Translations under genes and position numbers: made by a program
Notes under the pieces: model-generated
What the model saw: only the letters and a program-made list of their open reading frames with translations
The model's database searches: none
What the model was told of the DNA's origin: nothing
Shown: piece by piece, positions 7,120 to 13,879 of the stretch
How positions within the stretch are numbered: the first letter of the stretch is position 1
How the letters are laid out: each line of letters starts with the position of its first letter
Assembly: GCA_030838245.1 (NCBI GenBank)
Contig: JAUTXB010000119.1
Coordinates: forward strand, 1-20,252
Source: Acidimicrobiaceae bacterium
Lineage (GTDB): Bacteria > Actinomycetota > Acidimicrobiia > Acidimicrobiales > RAAP-2
DNA: 20,252 nt
Direction: 5' to 3'

Positions 7120-7853
7120 CTGCCTTCACGCCGACCGCCGACAAGCTGCTTCCCGACCTGACACTGAAAGAGGAGCTGGTGCTCCTGGCCCGAACCCTGT
7201 GGCGCGAGGGGTACGACGACCACCTGGCCGGGCACATCACCATCGGGCTCGGCGACGGCACGCTGCTGTGCAATCCGTGGCTGTTGACCTGGGCGGAGTT
7301 CCGCGCCTGCGACGTCATCCGCGTCGATCTCGAGGGCCGGGTGGTGGAGGGCGACTGGCCCATGCCGCCCGGAGCACAACTGCACCTCGAGCTGCACCGT
7401 GCCCATCCCGGCGTCGGCGTGGCTGTCCACCATCACCCCCGGTTCGGCACGGTGTGGGCCGATCTCCACCGCATACCTGGCGTCTACGACCAGAGCTCGG
7501 GACTGGGAGGTGGGAAGGTTGCCCTCGTCGACGAGTACAAGCGAGCGGTCAACGATCCTGACGCGGCACGAGCGGCCGTCGAGGCATTGAGCGGTGCGGA
7601 CATCGGCGTGCTGGCCAACCACGGGGTCCTGGTCATCGGGGCCAACGTCCGGGCTGCCCACCAGCGCTCAGTGGCTTTTGAGCAGCGCTGCCGGAACGCT
7701 TGGTACGTCGAGGCGGCCGGCGGCGGGGTCGAATTGCCGGCCGCCGTCCGGGACCTCTTCGAACAGTCGGATGGCCAGCGGTTCATCGGCTACTGGGAGG
7801 CGATGGCGCGAGCCGAGCTGCGAGCCGACCCGACCATCCTTGAGCGCCGCTAA
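7116..7853 (+). CDS. Class II aldolase/adducin family protein
   Basis: A protein of 245 residues from ATG 7116, whose ATGA overlaps the amidohydrolase stop. An in-frame ATG at 7107 is possible but leaves only 2 nt after the GGAG at 7101-7104. The zinc ligands of the family are visible: 'HHHPRFG' (His105-107 region) and 'LANHGVLVIG' (His169), around the usual fold. Class II aldolases (for example fuculose-phosphate aldolase) make or break C-C bonds through a zinc-stabilised enolate; others are decarboxylases or epimerases. The usual 'SGN/T...' phosphate-binding signature near the N-terminus is replaced by 'DDHLAGHITIG', so a non-phosphorylated substrate is likely (inference). Coupling to the amidohydrolase suggests that the two act consecutively. 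It is convergent with the CoA-transferase operon. Confidence 0.87.
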   Translation: MTAFTPTADKLLPDLTLKEELVLLARTLWREGYDDHLAGHITIGLGDGTLLCNPWLLTWAEFRACDVIRVDLEGRVVEGDWPMPPGAQLHLELHRAHPGVGVAVHHHPRFGTVWADLHRIPGVYDQSSGLGGGKVALVDEYKRAVNDPDAARAAVEALSGADIGVLANHGVLVIGANVRAAHQRSVAFEQRCRNAWYVEAAGGGVELPAAVRDLFEQSDGQRFIGYWEAMARAELRADPTILERR

Positions 7854-7900
7854 CAGGGGCCGGAGCACGTCAGCCATGAGTAGCGAGCACGGCCGAGTGG

Positions 7901-10228
7901 TCACCGGGGGTCGAGCGAGTCGCCGATGACCCCGGTGTCACGGAGCTGCTCACGTTCGCCTGGCCCGACGCCCAGCTCGTCCAGGACTTGGTCGTTGTGC
8001 TGGCCGAGGGTGGGCGAAGGGATCCGGATCCATCGATCGACGTGGGCCGATCGGAAGGGCAGGCCCGGGATCAAGTGGTCCCCGGTGACGGGATGGCCCT
8101 CGGCTTCGAACAGCATCCGGTGCTGCACTTGGGGGTTTGCGGTGATGGCCGACGGCTTGATGACGACCGACGCCGGGATGCCCGAAGCCACCAGCTGCTC
8201 GACCAACTGGGCGGCAGGCTCCTGGCAACACCGCGACCCGATCCAGCGATCGATGGCATCGTGATGGGCCCGACGGGCATGGGGGGAGCCGAGGGCGATG
8301 CCCTTCAGCTCGGATCCCGATGTCGCCGACGGGTCCCCGGTGATGGCACAGAAGGAGCGCCAGTGGGCATCCGTCTCGATGGCGATGGCGATCCATTCGT
8401 CTGACCCGCACGGGTACACGCCCTGTGGGGCAGTGTCGCCGTGACTCCGGTTGCCCTGCCGGCTCATGGCCTGGCCGGTCAGCTGAAAGTCGATCGTTTG
8501 CTCGGCGGCGGCGTTGAGCGCCGATTCGACCATGGTGGCCTCTACCATCCGGCCTTGACCGTCGGCGTCACGCCAGGACAGGGCGACCAGGGCAGCCAGC
8601 GCGGCGTGCAGCCCGCCGAGCGGGTCTCCTGCTCCCCGCACCAAGACGGGTGGGCCGCCGGCCTGTCCGGTCATCCACGCCATGCCGGTCAGTGATTCCA
8701 TGGTTTGGGCGAACCCGGGACGGTCTCGCCAGGGGCCGTCGAGGCCGAAGGCGGGCATGCGGACCAGGCCCAGGGCCGGGTTCGCTCGGTGCAGGTCGTC
8801 CCAACCGAGCCCGAACTGGTCCATGACCCGAGGGGTGAAGTTCTCGACCACCAGGTCTGCCCCGGCCAACAATCGCATGACCAGGTCGTGGCCCTCGGGC
8901 CGAGCCAGATCGATGGTCACGGCACGCTTGTTGGTGTTGGCCCCATGGAACAAGGGCCCCCACTCCCACCAGCGCGGCTCGTCGGGCGAGCGGGTGCTGG
9001 CGAAGCGCATGAGGTCGGGCCGATGCGACGATTCCACCTTGATCACATCGGCGCCCAGGCTGGCGAGCGTGTTTGTAGCCGAGGGCCCCGCCCACCACGC
9101 CGTCAGATCGACCACCCGTACCCCGACCAGGGGCAACTGCCACCTGCCGTCGTCCGACGCCGGGGGGCGCTCCGGCCAGGGGCGGTCGTCGTCGTCATGA
9201 CCCGCGTCCGGAACCGGGCCGAAATCGGGGGCCGGCACCCCGGCGATGCGATAGGGAACCCGGGGTTGGCGGAATCTCCCTGAGGGGTGGGGTACGAACA
9301 CATTTCGGGCGACGAACTGCTCGAAGTCCATGACGTTGCCACCATGAAGGACAGGCGCTACCGGGATCCGCAACATGCCCGCTTCCTCGATGACCTGGGC
9401 GGTGGTCCGGGGCTCGGTGTAGCCGTGCACCATCGGCCAGAACTCGTCCCGGTGGGTGAAACGCGGTCCGGCTCGGGTGAACCTCGGGTCGTCGGCCAGC
9501 TCCGGGTGGCCGATCAGCAGGGCGAAGTCACTGAACTGCTGGGCGCTGTTGGTGGTGAAGTTGACCCAGCCGTCGGCCGTCGGCTCTATCGACGGCACTT
9601 CGATCGTCCGGGTCGCGCCGGTGAGGGGCGGCCGGCCGCTGGCCGACTGAAAGTCGGCGAACACCGACGGGTACGTCACCATGGCCACAGCCATGCAATC
9701 GAGCATGGCCACGTCCAGGTGGTCGCCGCAGCCACTCCGTCGGGCCTCCCGGAGGGCGGCCATGGCGCCGACGGCGGCGTAGGTCCCGGCCAGCCACTCT
9801 CCCAATCGGCCGCCGGCCGCCAGCGGTGGTCCGGTGGGGAGACCCCGGCCACCGGTCGACCCGCAGGTCGCCTGAAGAGTGAACTCCGTCGCCGGCCGAG
9901 CGGCCCACGGCCCCGTCGACCCGAACGGGCTGATCGTCACCACCACCAGTTGCGGCCGGGCCCGTCTGGCCGCGGCGGCGTCGAAGTGCCGGTCGGCCAC
10001 GATGACATCGGCCTGGTCGGTCAGGGCTTCGTCCCGACCGACGGTGACGGACCGCTTCGAGGTGTGCAGGAAGTCGAAGAGAGCCCCGGTCCCCGAGCGG
10101 CGCTCTTCGGCGCCCCCGGGGGGCTCGACCACCACCACGTCCGCCCCCGCGTCGGCGAGCAGCTTGGTGCAGTACGGGCCGGCCACGCCGCCGGTACGGT
10201 CCACCACCCGGACGCCGGCCAGCGTCAT
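7901..10228 (-). CDS. Tandem CaiB/BaiF (type III) CoA-transferase fusion
   Basis: A protein of 775 residues, about twice the normal length. Domain 1 (1 to about 340) starts 'LAGVRVVDRTGG', and domain 2 (about 366-775) restarts with 'LPLVGVRVVDLTAWWAGP'; an Asp/Pro-rich linker lies at 341-364. Type III CoA-transferases move CoA between acids through an aspartyl anhydride. The catalytic Asp position is Asp177 ('AMLDCM') in domain 1, but Glu568 ('TMVESALN') in domain 2. The fused halves may therefore act as a heterodimer-like enzyme with unequal sites. The start was chosen at ATG 10228 because its ATGA overlaps the DUF35 stop; the 69 extra upstream residues of the open frame are Arg-rich and antisense-like. 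It is the last gene of the thiolase-like/DUF35 operon and probably activates the pathway acid. Confidence 0.92.
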   Translation of the reverse strand: MTLAGVRVVDRTGGVAGPYCTKLLADAGADVVVVEPPGGAEERRSGTGALFDFLHTSKRSVTVGRDEALTDQADVIVADRHFDAAAARRARPQLVVVTISPFGSTGPWAARPATEFTLQATCGSTGGRGLPTGPPLAAGGRLGEWLAGTYAAVGAMAALREARRSGCGDHLDVAMLDCMAVAMVTYPSVFADFQSASGRPPLTGATRTIEVPSIEPTADGWVNFTTNSAQQFSDFALLIGHPELADDPRFTRAGPRFTHRDEFWPMVHGYTEPRTTAQVIEEAGMLRIPVAPVLHGGNVMDFEQFVARNVFVPHPSGRFRQPRVPYRIAGVPAPDFGPVPDAGHDDDDRPWPERPPASDDGRWQLPLVGVRVVDLTAWWAGPSATNTLASLGADVIKVESSHRPDLMRFASTRSPDEPRWWEWGPLFHGANTNKRAVTIDLARPEGHDLVMRLLAGADLVVENFTPRVMDQFGLGWDDLHRANPALGLVRMPAFGLDGPWRDRPGFAQTMESLTGMAWMTGQAGGPPVLVRGAGDPLGGLHAALAALVALSWRDADGQGRMVEATMVESALNAAAEQTIDFQLTGQAMSRQGNRSHGDTAPQGVYPCGSDEWIAIAIETDAHWRSFCAITGDPSATSGSELKGIALGSPHARRAHHDAIDRWIGSRCCQEPAAQLVEQLVASGIPASVVIKPSAITANPQVQHRMLFEAEGHPVTGDHLIPGLPFRSAHVDRWIRIPSPTLGQHNDQVLDELGVGPGEREQLRDTGVIGDSLDPR
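7902..7937. other. Long imperfect hairpin at the 3' end of the CoA-transferase gene
   Basis: CACCGGGGGTC (7902-7912) pairs with GACCCCGGTG (7928-7937) as a 10-bp stem with one bulged G and a 15-nt loop. It covers the last codons of the minus-strand gene and lies about 48 nt beyond the aldolase stop on the plus strand. It could slow or end plus-strand transcription; there is no T-run. Confidence 0.25.
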
Positions 10229-10662
10229 CGGCGCGCACCCGATGGTGGGCGGGGTCGGAAATACGGGAGGTCGATACCCTCCCCGACCGGTCGGAAGGCG
10301 ACCTCCACGTCCAACCCGACCACGACGTCGGTGGTGTCGCAGTCGATGACGTTGGAGAGCATCTGGTAGCCCTCGTCGAGGTCGACGATGACGGGCGCAT
10401 AGGGGACGACGAACCCGGGCGACGGCGGCTGCCACGAGATCGTCCAGCTGTAGACGGTCCCCTTCCCCGGGCTGACCTGCCAGTCCAGGTCACGGCTCCG
10501 GCACCGCCGGCAGATCGGGCCGGGGTTGAACAGGGGGTGTTGGCACGAATGGCAGCGCTGGTAACGCAGCTCGCCGACCGCGCATCCCTCCCAAAAGGGC
10601 CGGCTCCACTGCGACGGGTGAGGGACGGGGATACCCCCCGGTTGGGGCTCGAGGCGGGTCAC
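10225..10662 (-). CDS. DUF35 zinc-ribbon/OB-fold protein, partner of thiolase-like enzyme
   Basis: A protein of 145 residues. An N-terminal rubredoxin-like zinc ribbon (Cys37, Cys40, Cys51, Cys54 in 'RCHSC' and 'ICRRC') is followed by an OB fold with 'GKGTVYSWT', 'PYAPVIVDLDEG' and 'VVGLDVEVAF', the standard DUF35 layout. Such proteins bind acyl-CoA and form obligate complexes with thiolase-like subunits, for example the Ltp2-DUF35 aldolase of steroid side-chain breakdown and BbsA-BbsB of toluene degradation. The start is GTG 10662, forming a GTGA overlap with the upstream thiolase-like gene; the frame extends to 10725 but with basic shadow sequence. Its own stop overlaps the CoA-transferase start as ATGA. 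This tight coupling strongly suggests a stoichiometric complex with the gene product at 10659-11825. Confidence 0.92.
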   Translation of the reverse strand: MTRLEPQPGGIPVPHPSQWSRPFWEGCAVGELRYQRCHSCQHPLFNPGPICRRCRSRDLDWQVSPGKGTVYSWTISWQPPSPGFVVPYAPVIVDLDEGYQMLSNVIDCDTTDVVVGLDVEVAFRPVGEGIDLPYFRPRPPSGARR

Positions 10663-11825
10663 GGCCGGGTCTTGCCCAGCAACACGACGTCGTTGAACAG
10701 TGCGCCGGCGCCACCGCACGTGCACATGACCACCTCGGGGTCGGCCAGCTGTACCCCAGTGGCTCGTCCTTGGACCTGCTCGACTCCGCGCACCACTCGT
10801 TGGAGCATCTGGGTCAACCCTCCGGGATGGCTGAAGGACATGGTGCCGCCGTCAGTCGTCACCGGATGCCGGCCGGTCGGCTCGATCACACCCGATGTGA
10901 CGTACTCGCCGCCCTCACCCTCGGCGCAGAAGCCGAACGCCTCGAACTGCCGGATCAGTTCGAATGAGAACGGGTCGTAGAACTCGCAGCCGTCCACCTC
11001 GTCCGGTCCGATCCCGGCGGTGGCGAATGCCTGACGCGCCGCCCGGCGGCCCACGTACCCGTTGGGGACATCGGTGTTGCCGATCAGGTCCCAGCTGGGC
11101 GGATGCTGGTAGGAGGGCCCGAAATGATCGATGCCTCCCCCCAACACGTACACCGGGGGGCACCGGAGGTCGGCGGCCCGTTCCGCGGTCGTGATCAACA
11201 ACGCCGTCGCCCCTTCGGAAGTGGTCGCACAGTCAAGCAGGTTGAACGGCTCAGCCACCGGCCGGGACGAGCGGATGTCGGCCGGGGTGAACGGGCCGCG
11301 CCCGTAGTAGATGGCCTCGGGGTTGACGCTGCCGTTGTTCCTTATCGTGGCGGCCACGTGCGCCATCTGATCGACGGTCGTGCCGTAGCGCTCCATGTGC
11401 CGCCGGGCGATCAGGGCGAACTCGGCCGCGGTGAACATGCCAAAGGGAGCCACGAACTCGTTTCCCGGCCGGGTCCACGGGGCCATGGCCGCCCGATCGG
11501 TATAGGCGCCGGCCTCCCCGTCGGCCAACAGGACGGCGCTGACCGCGCCGGTGGCCACCGCGGCGGCCACCATGAGGACGGCGTCGACCCCCCCGCTCAG
11601 ACGCGGATCCCAGACCGGTCCGATCCCGAGCTGGTAGGCCAGGGCGGTACCGTGCCGACCGGCGACCCCGTCGACCTCGGACGCGTCCATCCCCGCCGTC
11701 TCGAGCACGGACAGGGCCGCGTCGAGGGTGATCGACAGCGAGTCGGATCCCTCCAGCCGACGAGCCTGCCGGCTGTTGGCCACTGCGGCAATGGCCACGT
11801 CGTGGTAGGGATGCGACGATGCCAC
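10659..11825 (-). CDS. Thiolase-like protein (Ltp2/SCP2-thiolase type) lacking the nucleophilic Cys
   Basis: A protein of 388 residues. The thiolase fold is shown by 'SGGVDAVLMVAAAVATG' (77 on), 'YDPFSF' (283-288), 'GFCAEGEGGEYV', 'SFSHPGG' (His333) and 'CTCGGAG' (368-374). There is no Cys before about residue 199, so the normal nucleophile (the 'CASSG' position) is absent. This resembles the Ltp2 group, whose members with a DUF35 partner catalyse retro-aldol cleavage of CoA esters rather than thiolysis. It is the first gene of a coupled operon with DUF35 and the CoA-transferase fusion. The start chosen is GTG 11825: TACCGT lies exactly 6 nt upstream (leaderless pattern) and homology begins just after. 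The in-frame GTG at 11864 would lie upstream of that transcript. Confidence 0.88.
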   Translation of the reverse strand: MASSHPYHDVAIAAVANSRQARRLEGSDSLSITLDAALSVLETAGMDASEVDGVAGRHGTALAYQLGIGPVWDPRLSGGVDAVLMVAAAVATGAVSAVLLADGEAGAYTDRAAMAPWTRPGNEFVAPFGMFTAAEFALIARRHMERYGTTVDQMAHVAATIRNNGSVNPEAIYYGRGPFTPADIRSSRPVAEPFNLLDCATTSEGATALLITTAERAADLRCPPVYVLGGGIDHFGPSYQHPPSWDLIGNTDVPNGYVGRRAARQAFATAGIGPDEVDGCEFYDPFSFELIRQFEAFGFCAEGEGGEYVTSGVIEPTGRHPVTTDGGTMSFSHPGGLTQMLQRVVRGVEQVQGRATGVQLADPEVVMCTCGGAGALFNDVVLLGKTRP

Positions 11826-11831
11826 GCCCTC

Positions 11832-11837
11832 ACGGTA
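11832..11837 (-). promoter_or_regulatory. Putative -10 element (TACCGT) of CoA operon
   Basis: On the minus strand TACCGT is followed by 6 nt and then GTG 11825. The same hexamer precedes the phosphoesterase gene at 15371. It partly overlaps the palindrome at 11835-11850. Confidence 0.45.
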
Positions 11838-11850
11838 ACAACCTTGTGAC
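11835..11850. promoter_or_regulatory. Candidate operator between CoA operon and second amidohydrolase
   Basis: GTAACAACCTTGTGAC is two 7-nt arms around CC with a single mismatched pair. It overlaps the putative -10 of the leftward operon and the putative -35 (TTGTGA, 11844-11849) of the rightward gene. Bound protein there could control both directions. It is also unusually AT-rich for this window. The size and symmetry suit a TetR-family dimer (inference). Confidence 0.45.
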
Positions 11851-11873
11851 ACCGGCGCCGCCACCGATAGCGT
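11844..11873 (+). promoter_or_regulatory. Putative promoter of second amidohydrolase
   Basis: TTGTGA (11844-11849), an 18-nt spacer and TAGCGT (11868-11873) form a plausible sigma-70-type promoter. Its start would lie near 11880, leaving about 40 nt of leader with the GAGGGGGG ribosome site. Confidence 0.35.
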
Positions 11874-11920
11874 GATCCACGGAGCGCTCTGGGCGATCTC
11901 CGTGCATCGAGAGGGGGGCC

Positions 11921-13246
11921 GTGAATCCTGAAGAGCTCATTCTCATCAGCGTGGACGACCACATTGCCGAGCCAGCCGACATGTTCACCGCCCACCTCCC
12001 GGAAAAGTACCGGAGCCAGGCGCCGCGGGTCGTACTCGAACCCGACGGAGTGGAGCAGTGGTACTACGGCGATGTCCGGGGTCGGAATCTCGGCCTGAAC
12101 GCGGTGGCCGGCAAGTCGCCCGAGTTCTACAACATCGACGCCAGTCGGTACGACGAGATGCGGCCCGGTTGCTACGACGTGCACGAGCGGGTCCGGGACA
12201 TGAACGCCGGCGGCCAGCTGGCCGGGCTGAATTTCCCCAACTGGCCCGGGTTCTCGGGGCAGGTGCTCAGCCAGGGGCCTGACCGTCACCTCAACGAGAT
12301 CATGATCGGCGCCTACAACGACTGGCACGTCGACGAGTGGTGCGGCGCCTATCCGGAGCGGTTCATTCCCTGTGGGATCCTGCCCCTGTACGACGTCGAT
12401 CGGGCGGCGGTCGAGGTCCATCGCCTGGCGGCCAAGGGCTGCCATGCCGTCACCTTCTCCGAGAACCCCGAAGCGCTGGGCATGGCCAGCATCCACAGTC
12501 ACTACTGGGACCCGCTCTTCGCCGCCTGCTCGGACGAGGGGACGGTGTTGTGCTGCCACGTCGGCTCCTCGTCACAAGCTGTCCACACCTCGGCCGATGC
12601 GCCGGCCAGCGTGGCCATCAGCCTGTCGTCGGTGGCGTCCATCTTCACCATGGTCGACCTGATCTGGTGCGACGCCTTCGCCCGGTTCCCCGACCTCCGC
12701 TTCTCGCTCACCGAGGGCGACGTCGGCTGGATCCCTTACTTCCTGTGGCGGTCCGAGCACGTCGGCGAACGGCACCACGGCTGGACCGGCCATAGCTTCC
12801 CCGACGGCATCAGCGGTCCGGCCGAGGTGTTCCGGCGCAACATCCTGTGCTGTTTCATCAGCGACCCGGTGGGGATCGAGAACCTCTCCCACTTCAACGT
12901 GGACAACCTGTGCTGGGAATCGGACTACCCCCACTCCGACGGGGTCTGGCCCAATGGACCCGAAGTCCTGGGCACGCTTTTGGCCGGAGTGGACGACGAC
13001 GTCGTGGAACGGATCACCCACGGCAACGCCATGCACCACTATCAGTTCGATCCGTTTGCCCGGCGCTCCCCCGATGCCTGCCGGGTGGGCGCCCTCCGGG
13101 CCGAGTCGCCCGATGTCGACACCGTTACCCGGGTGGGCCGCCCGGCGGGTGAGCGGGACCGCCAAGCCTGGGCCAAGATCGCCAACCGGGTGGCGGCGGC
13201 CAAAGCCGGACGCCGGCCGGCCCCCACTCCCGCTGAGCTCAGCTGA
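11921..13246 (+). CDS. Amidohydrolase-2 family metal-dependent hydrolase/decarboxylase (paralogue B)
   Basis: A protein of 441 residues. The barrel motifs match paralogue A: 'SVDDHIAEP' (Asp12, Asp13, His14), 'CHVGSSS' (His213) and 'WESDYPHSDGVWP' (Asp335, His338). Relatives are decarboxylases, hydratases or C-C hydrolases on cyclic acids. It differs from paralogue A by a C-terminal tail of about 60 residues (from 380) rich in Ala, Arg, Pro and Lys, which may be flexible or mediate contacts. The start is GTG 11921 with a GAGGGGGG site just upstream; no better start exists. It is divergent from the thiolase-like/DUF35/CoA-transferase operon and shares its control region, so it is probably in the same pathway. 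Its TGA lies in a palindrome TCAGCTGA that also holds the stop of a decayed minus-strand frame. Confidence 0.88.
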   Translation: MNPEELILISVDDHIAEPADMFTAHLPEKYRSQAPRVVLEPDGVEQWYYGDVRGRNLGLNAVAGKSPEFYNIDASRYDEMRPGCYDVHERVRDMNAGGQLAGLNFPNWPGFSGQVLSQGPDRHLNEIMIGAYNDWHVDEWCGAYPERFIPCGILPLYDVDRAAVEVHRLAAKGCHAVTFSENPEALGMASIHSHYWDPLFAACSDEGTVLCCHVGSSSQAVHTSADAPASVAISLSSVASIFTMVDLIWCDAFARFPDLRFSLTEGDVGWIPYFLWRSEHVGERHHGWTGHSFPDGISGPAEVFRRNILCCFISDPVGIENLSHFNVDNLCWESDYPHSDGVWPNGPEVLGTLLAGVDDDVVERITHGNAMHHYQFDPFARRSPDACRVGALRAESPDVDTVTRVGRPAGERDRQAWAKIANRVAAAKAGRRPAPTPAELS

Positions 13247-13376
13247 TCCACACCGAAGTCGGCCACGTGGAACCGCCGGCCATGCCGATGAGCTTGCTGC
13301 CGTCGGGTGCCACCGGGTTGTTGAAGTTCTGGACCTTGGCGTTGGCCCACCAGCTCGTGGTGGCCGCCGATCCGGG
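13239..13376 (-). pseudogene. Decayed C-terminal tail of an unidentified protein
   Basis: A minus-strand frame of 45 codons ends at TGA 13241-13239 and is bounded upstream by an in-frame TGA (13379-13377), with no plausible start codon. The peptide (for example 'SWWANAKVQNFNNPV', then 'GSKLIGMAGG' and 'TSVWIS' at the end) looks like a folded protein rather than random translation. Its codons mostly end in G or C, as in the real genes here. The Asn- and Trp-rich composition suggests an extracellular protein. I do not recognise the family. Confidence 0.5.
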
Positions 13377-13406
13377 TCACGCCGTGGCATCGGACCGCTC
13401 AGACGG

Positions 13407-13714
13407 TCAACGCTCCACCTGATTGCGGGCCAGCTGTCGCAGGCCACCGAGCACGAGAGCCACGTAGAGGTCCTCGAGGAATACCCGTTGCTCGCCGGTA
13501 GGGCGCTCGCGCCATTGATGGAGCAGGGAATCGATACCGGTCAGCAACACCCGGGTAGCCGCTTTGGCCTCCCGTTCGCCGAGCCACACTCCTCCGCGGC
13601 CAACTTGGTGAAATAGCGCACGGTGCGGCGATCGCGAGCCCGCTGCTCCTGACGGGCCTCTCCGTCGCGCCCACCAGCGCGGATGAACTGAGTCAGCACT
13701 GTTCCATGTTCTCG
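13407..13714 (-). pseudogene. TetR-family regulator remnant (C-terminal half, frameshifted)
   Basis: Two minus-strand frames join into one sensible protein. From about 13714 to 13590 it reads 'REHGTVLTQFIRAGG' through 'YFTKLAAEE'. Then, after a one-base shift at about 13585-13595, it continues as 'GVWLGEREAKAATRVLLTG', 'DSLLHQWRERPTGEQ' and 'LEDLYVALVLGGLRQLARN' to the stop at 13407. This is the usual helical ligand-binding end of TetR regulators ('AATRVLLTGIDSLLHQW' is typical). The N-terminal helix-turn-helix is missing: upstream of 13714 the DNA belongs to an amidohydrolase tail on the other strand. The gene is therefore both truncated and frameshifted and cannot bind DNA. Confidence 0.65.
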
Positions 13715-13846
13715 ACCGACTATCCGCACCCCGAGGGAAACCGGGACCCGTTGACCAAGTTCGAGGAGACATTGATCAACACCAGCCTCGACGACCAAGA
13801 GCGCTTCTATGCGGGCAACATGATCGAGTTGCTCGACGGATCCTGA
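13706..13846 (+). pseudogene. C-terminal fragment of a third amidohydrolase
   Basis: The plus frame from ATG 13706 to TGA 13846 encodes 46 residues beginning MFSTDYPHPEG and containing 'RFYAGNMIELL'. This is the end of an amidohydrolase-2 protein, from the last metal-binding Asp to the C-terminal helix. It belongs to a different subfamily from paralogues A and B, which have 'ETDYPHGD' and 'ESDYPHSD'. The frame stays open upstream to at least 13682, but that part does not look like the family. The remaining 300 or so residues are absent, so it is a remnant. Confidence 0.65.
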
Positions 13847-13879
13847 GCCCTCGGACGAGATGTTCGGCCCGACGTCACG

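Noticed and set aside
9287..10369. Plus-strand open frame of about 360 codons
   Set aside because: It is a shadow of the CoA-transferase fusion and DUF35 genes, has low complexity and no family motif.
11826..11864. GTG 11864 as start of the thiolase-like gene
   Set aside because: The likely -10 lies between it and GTG 11825, and the 13 extra residues show no family similarity.
13042..13380. Minus-strand open frame of 112 codons ending inside the second amidohydrolase gene
   Set aside because: It is Gln/Gly/Arg-rich and out of frame with the more protein-like tail at 13239-13376.
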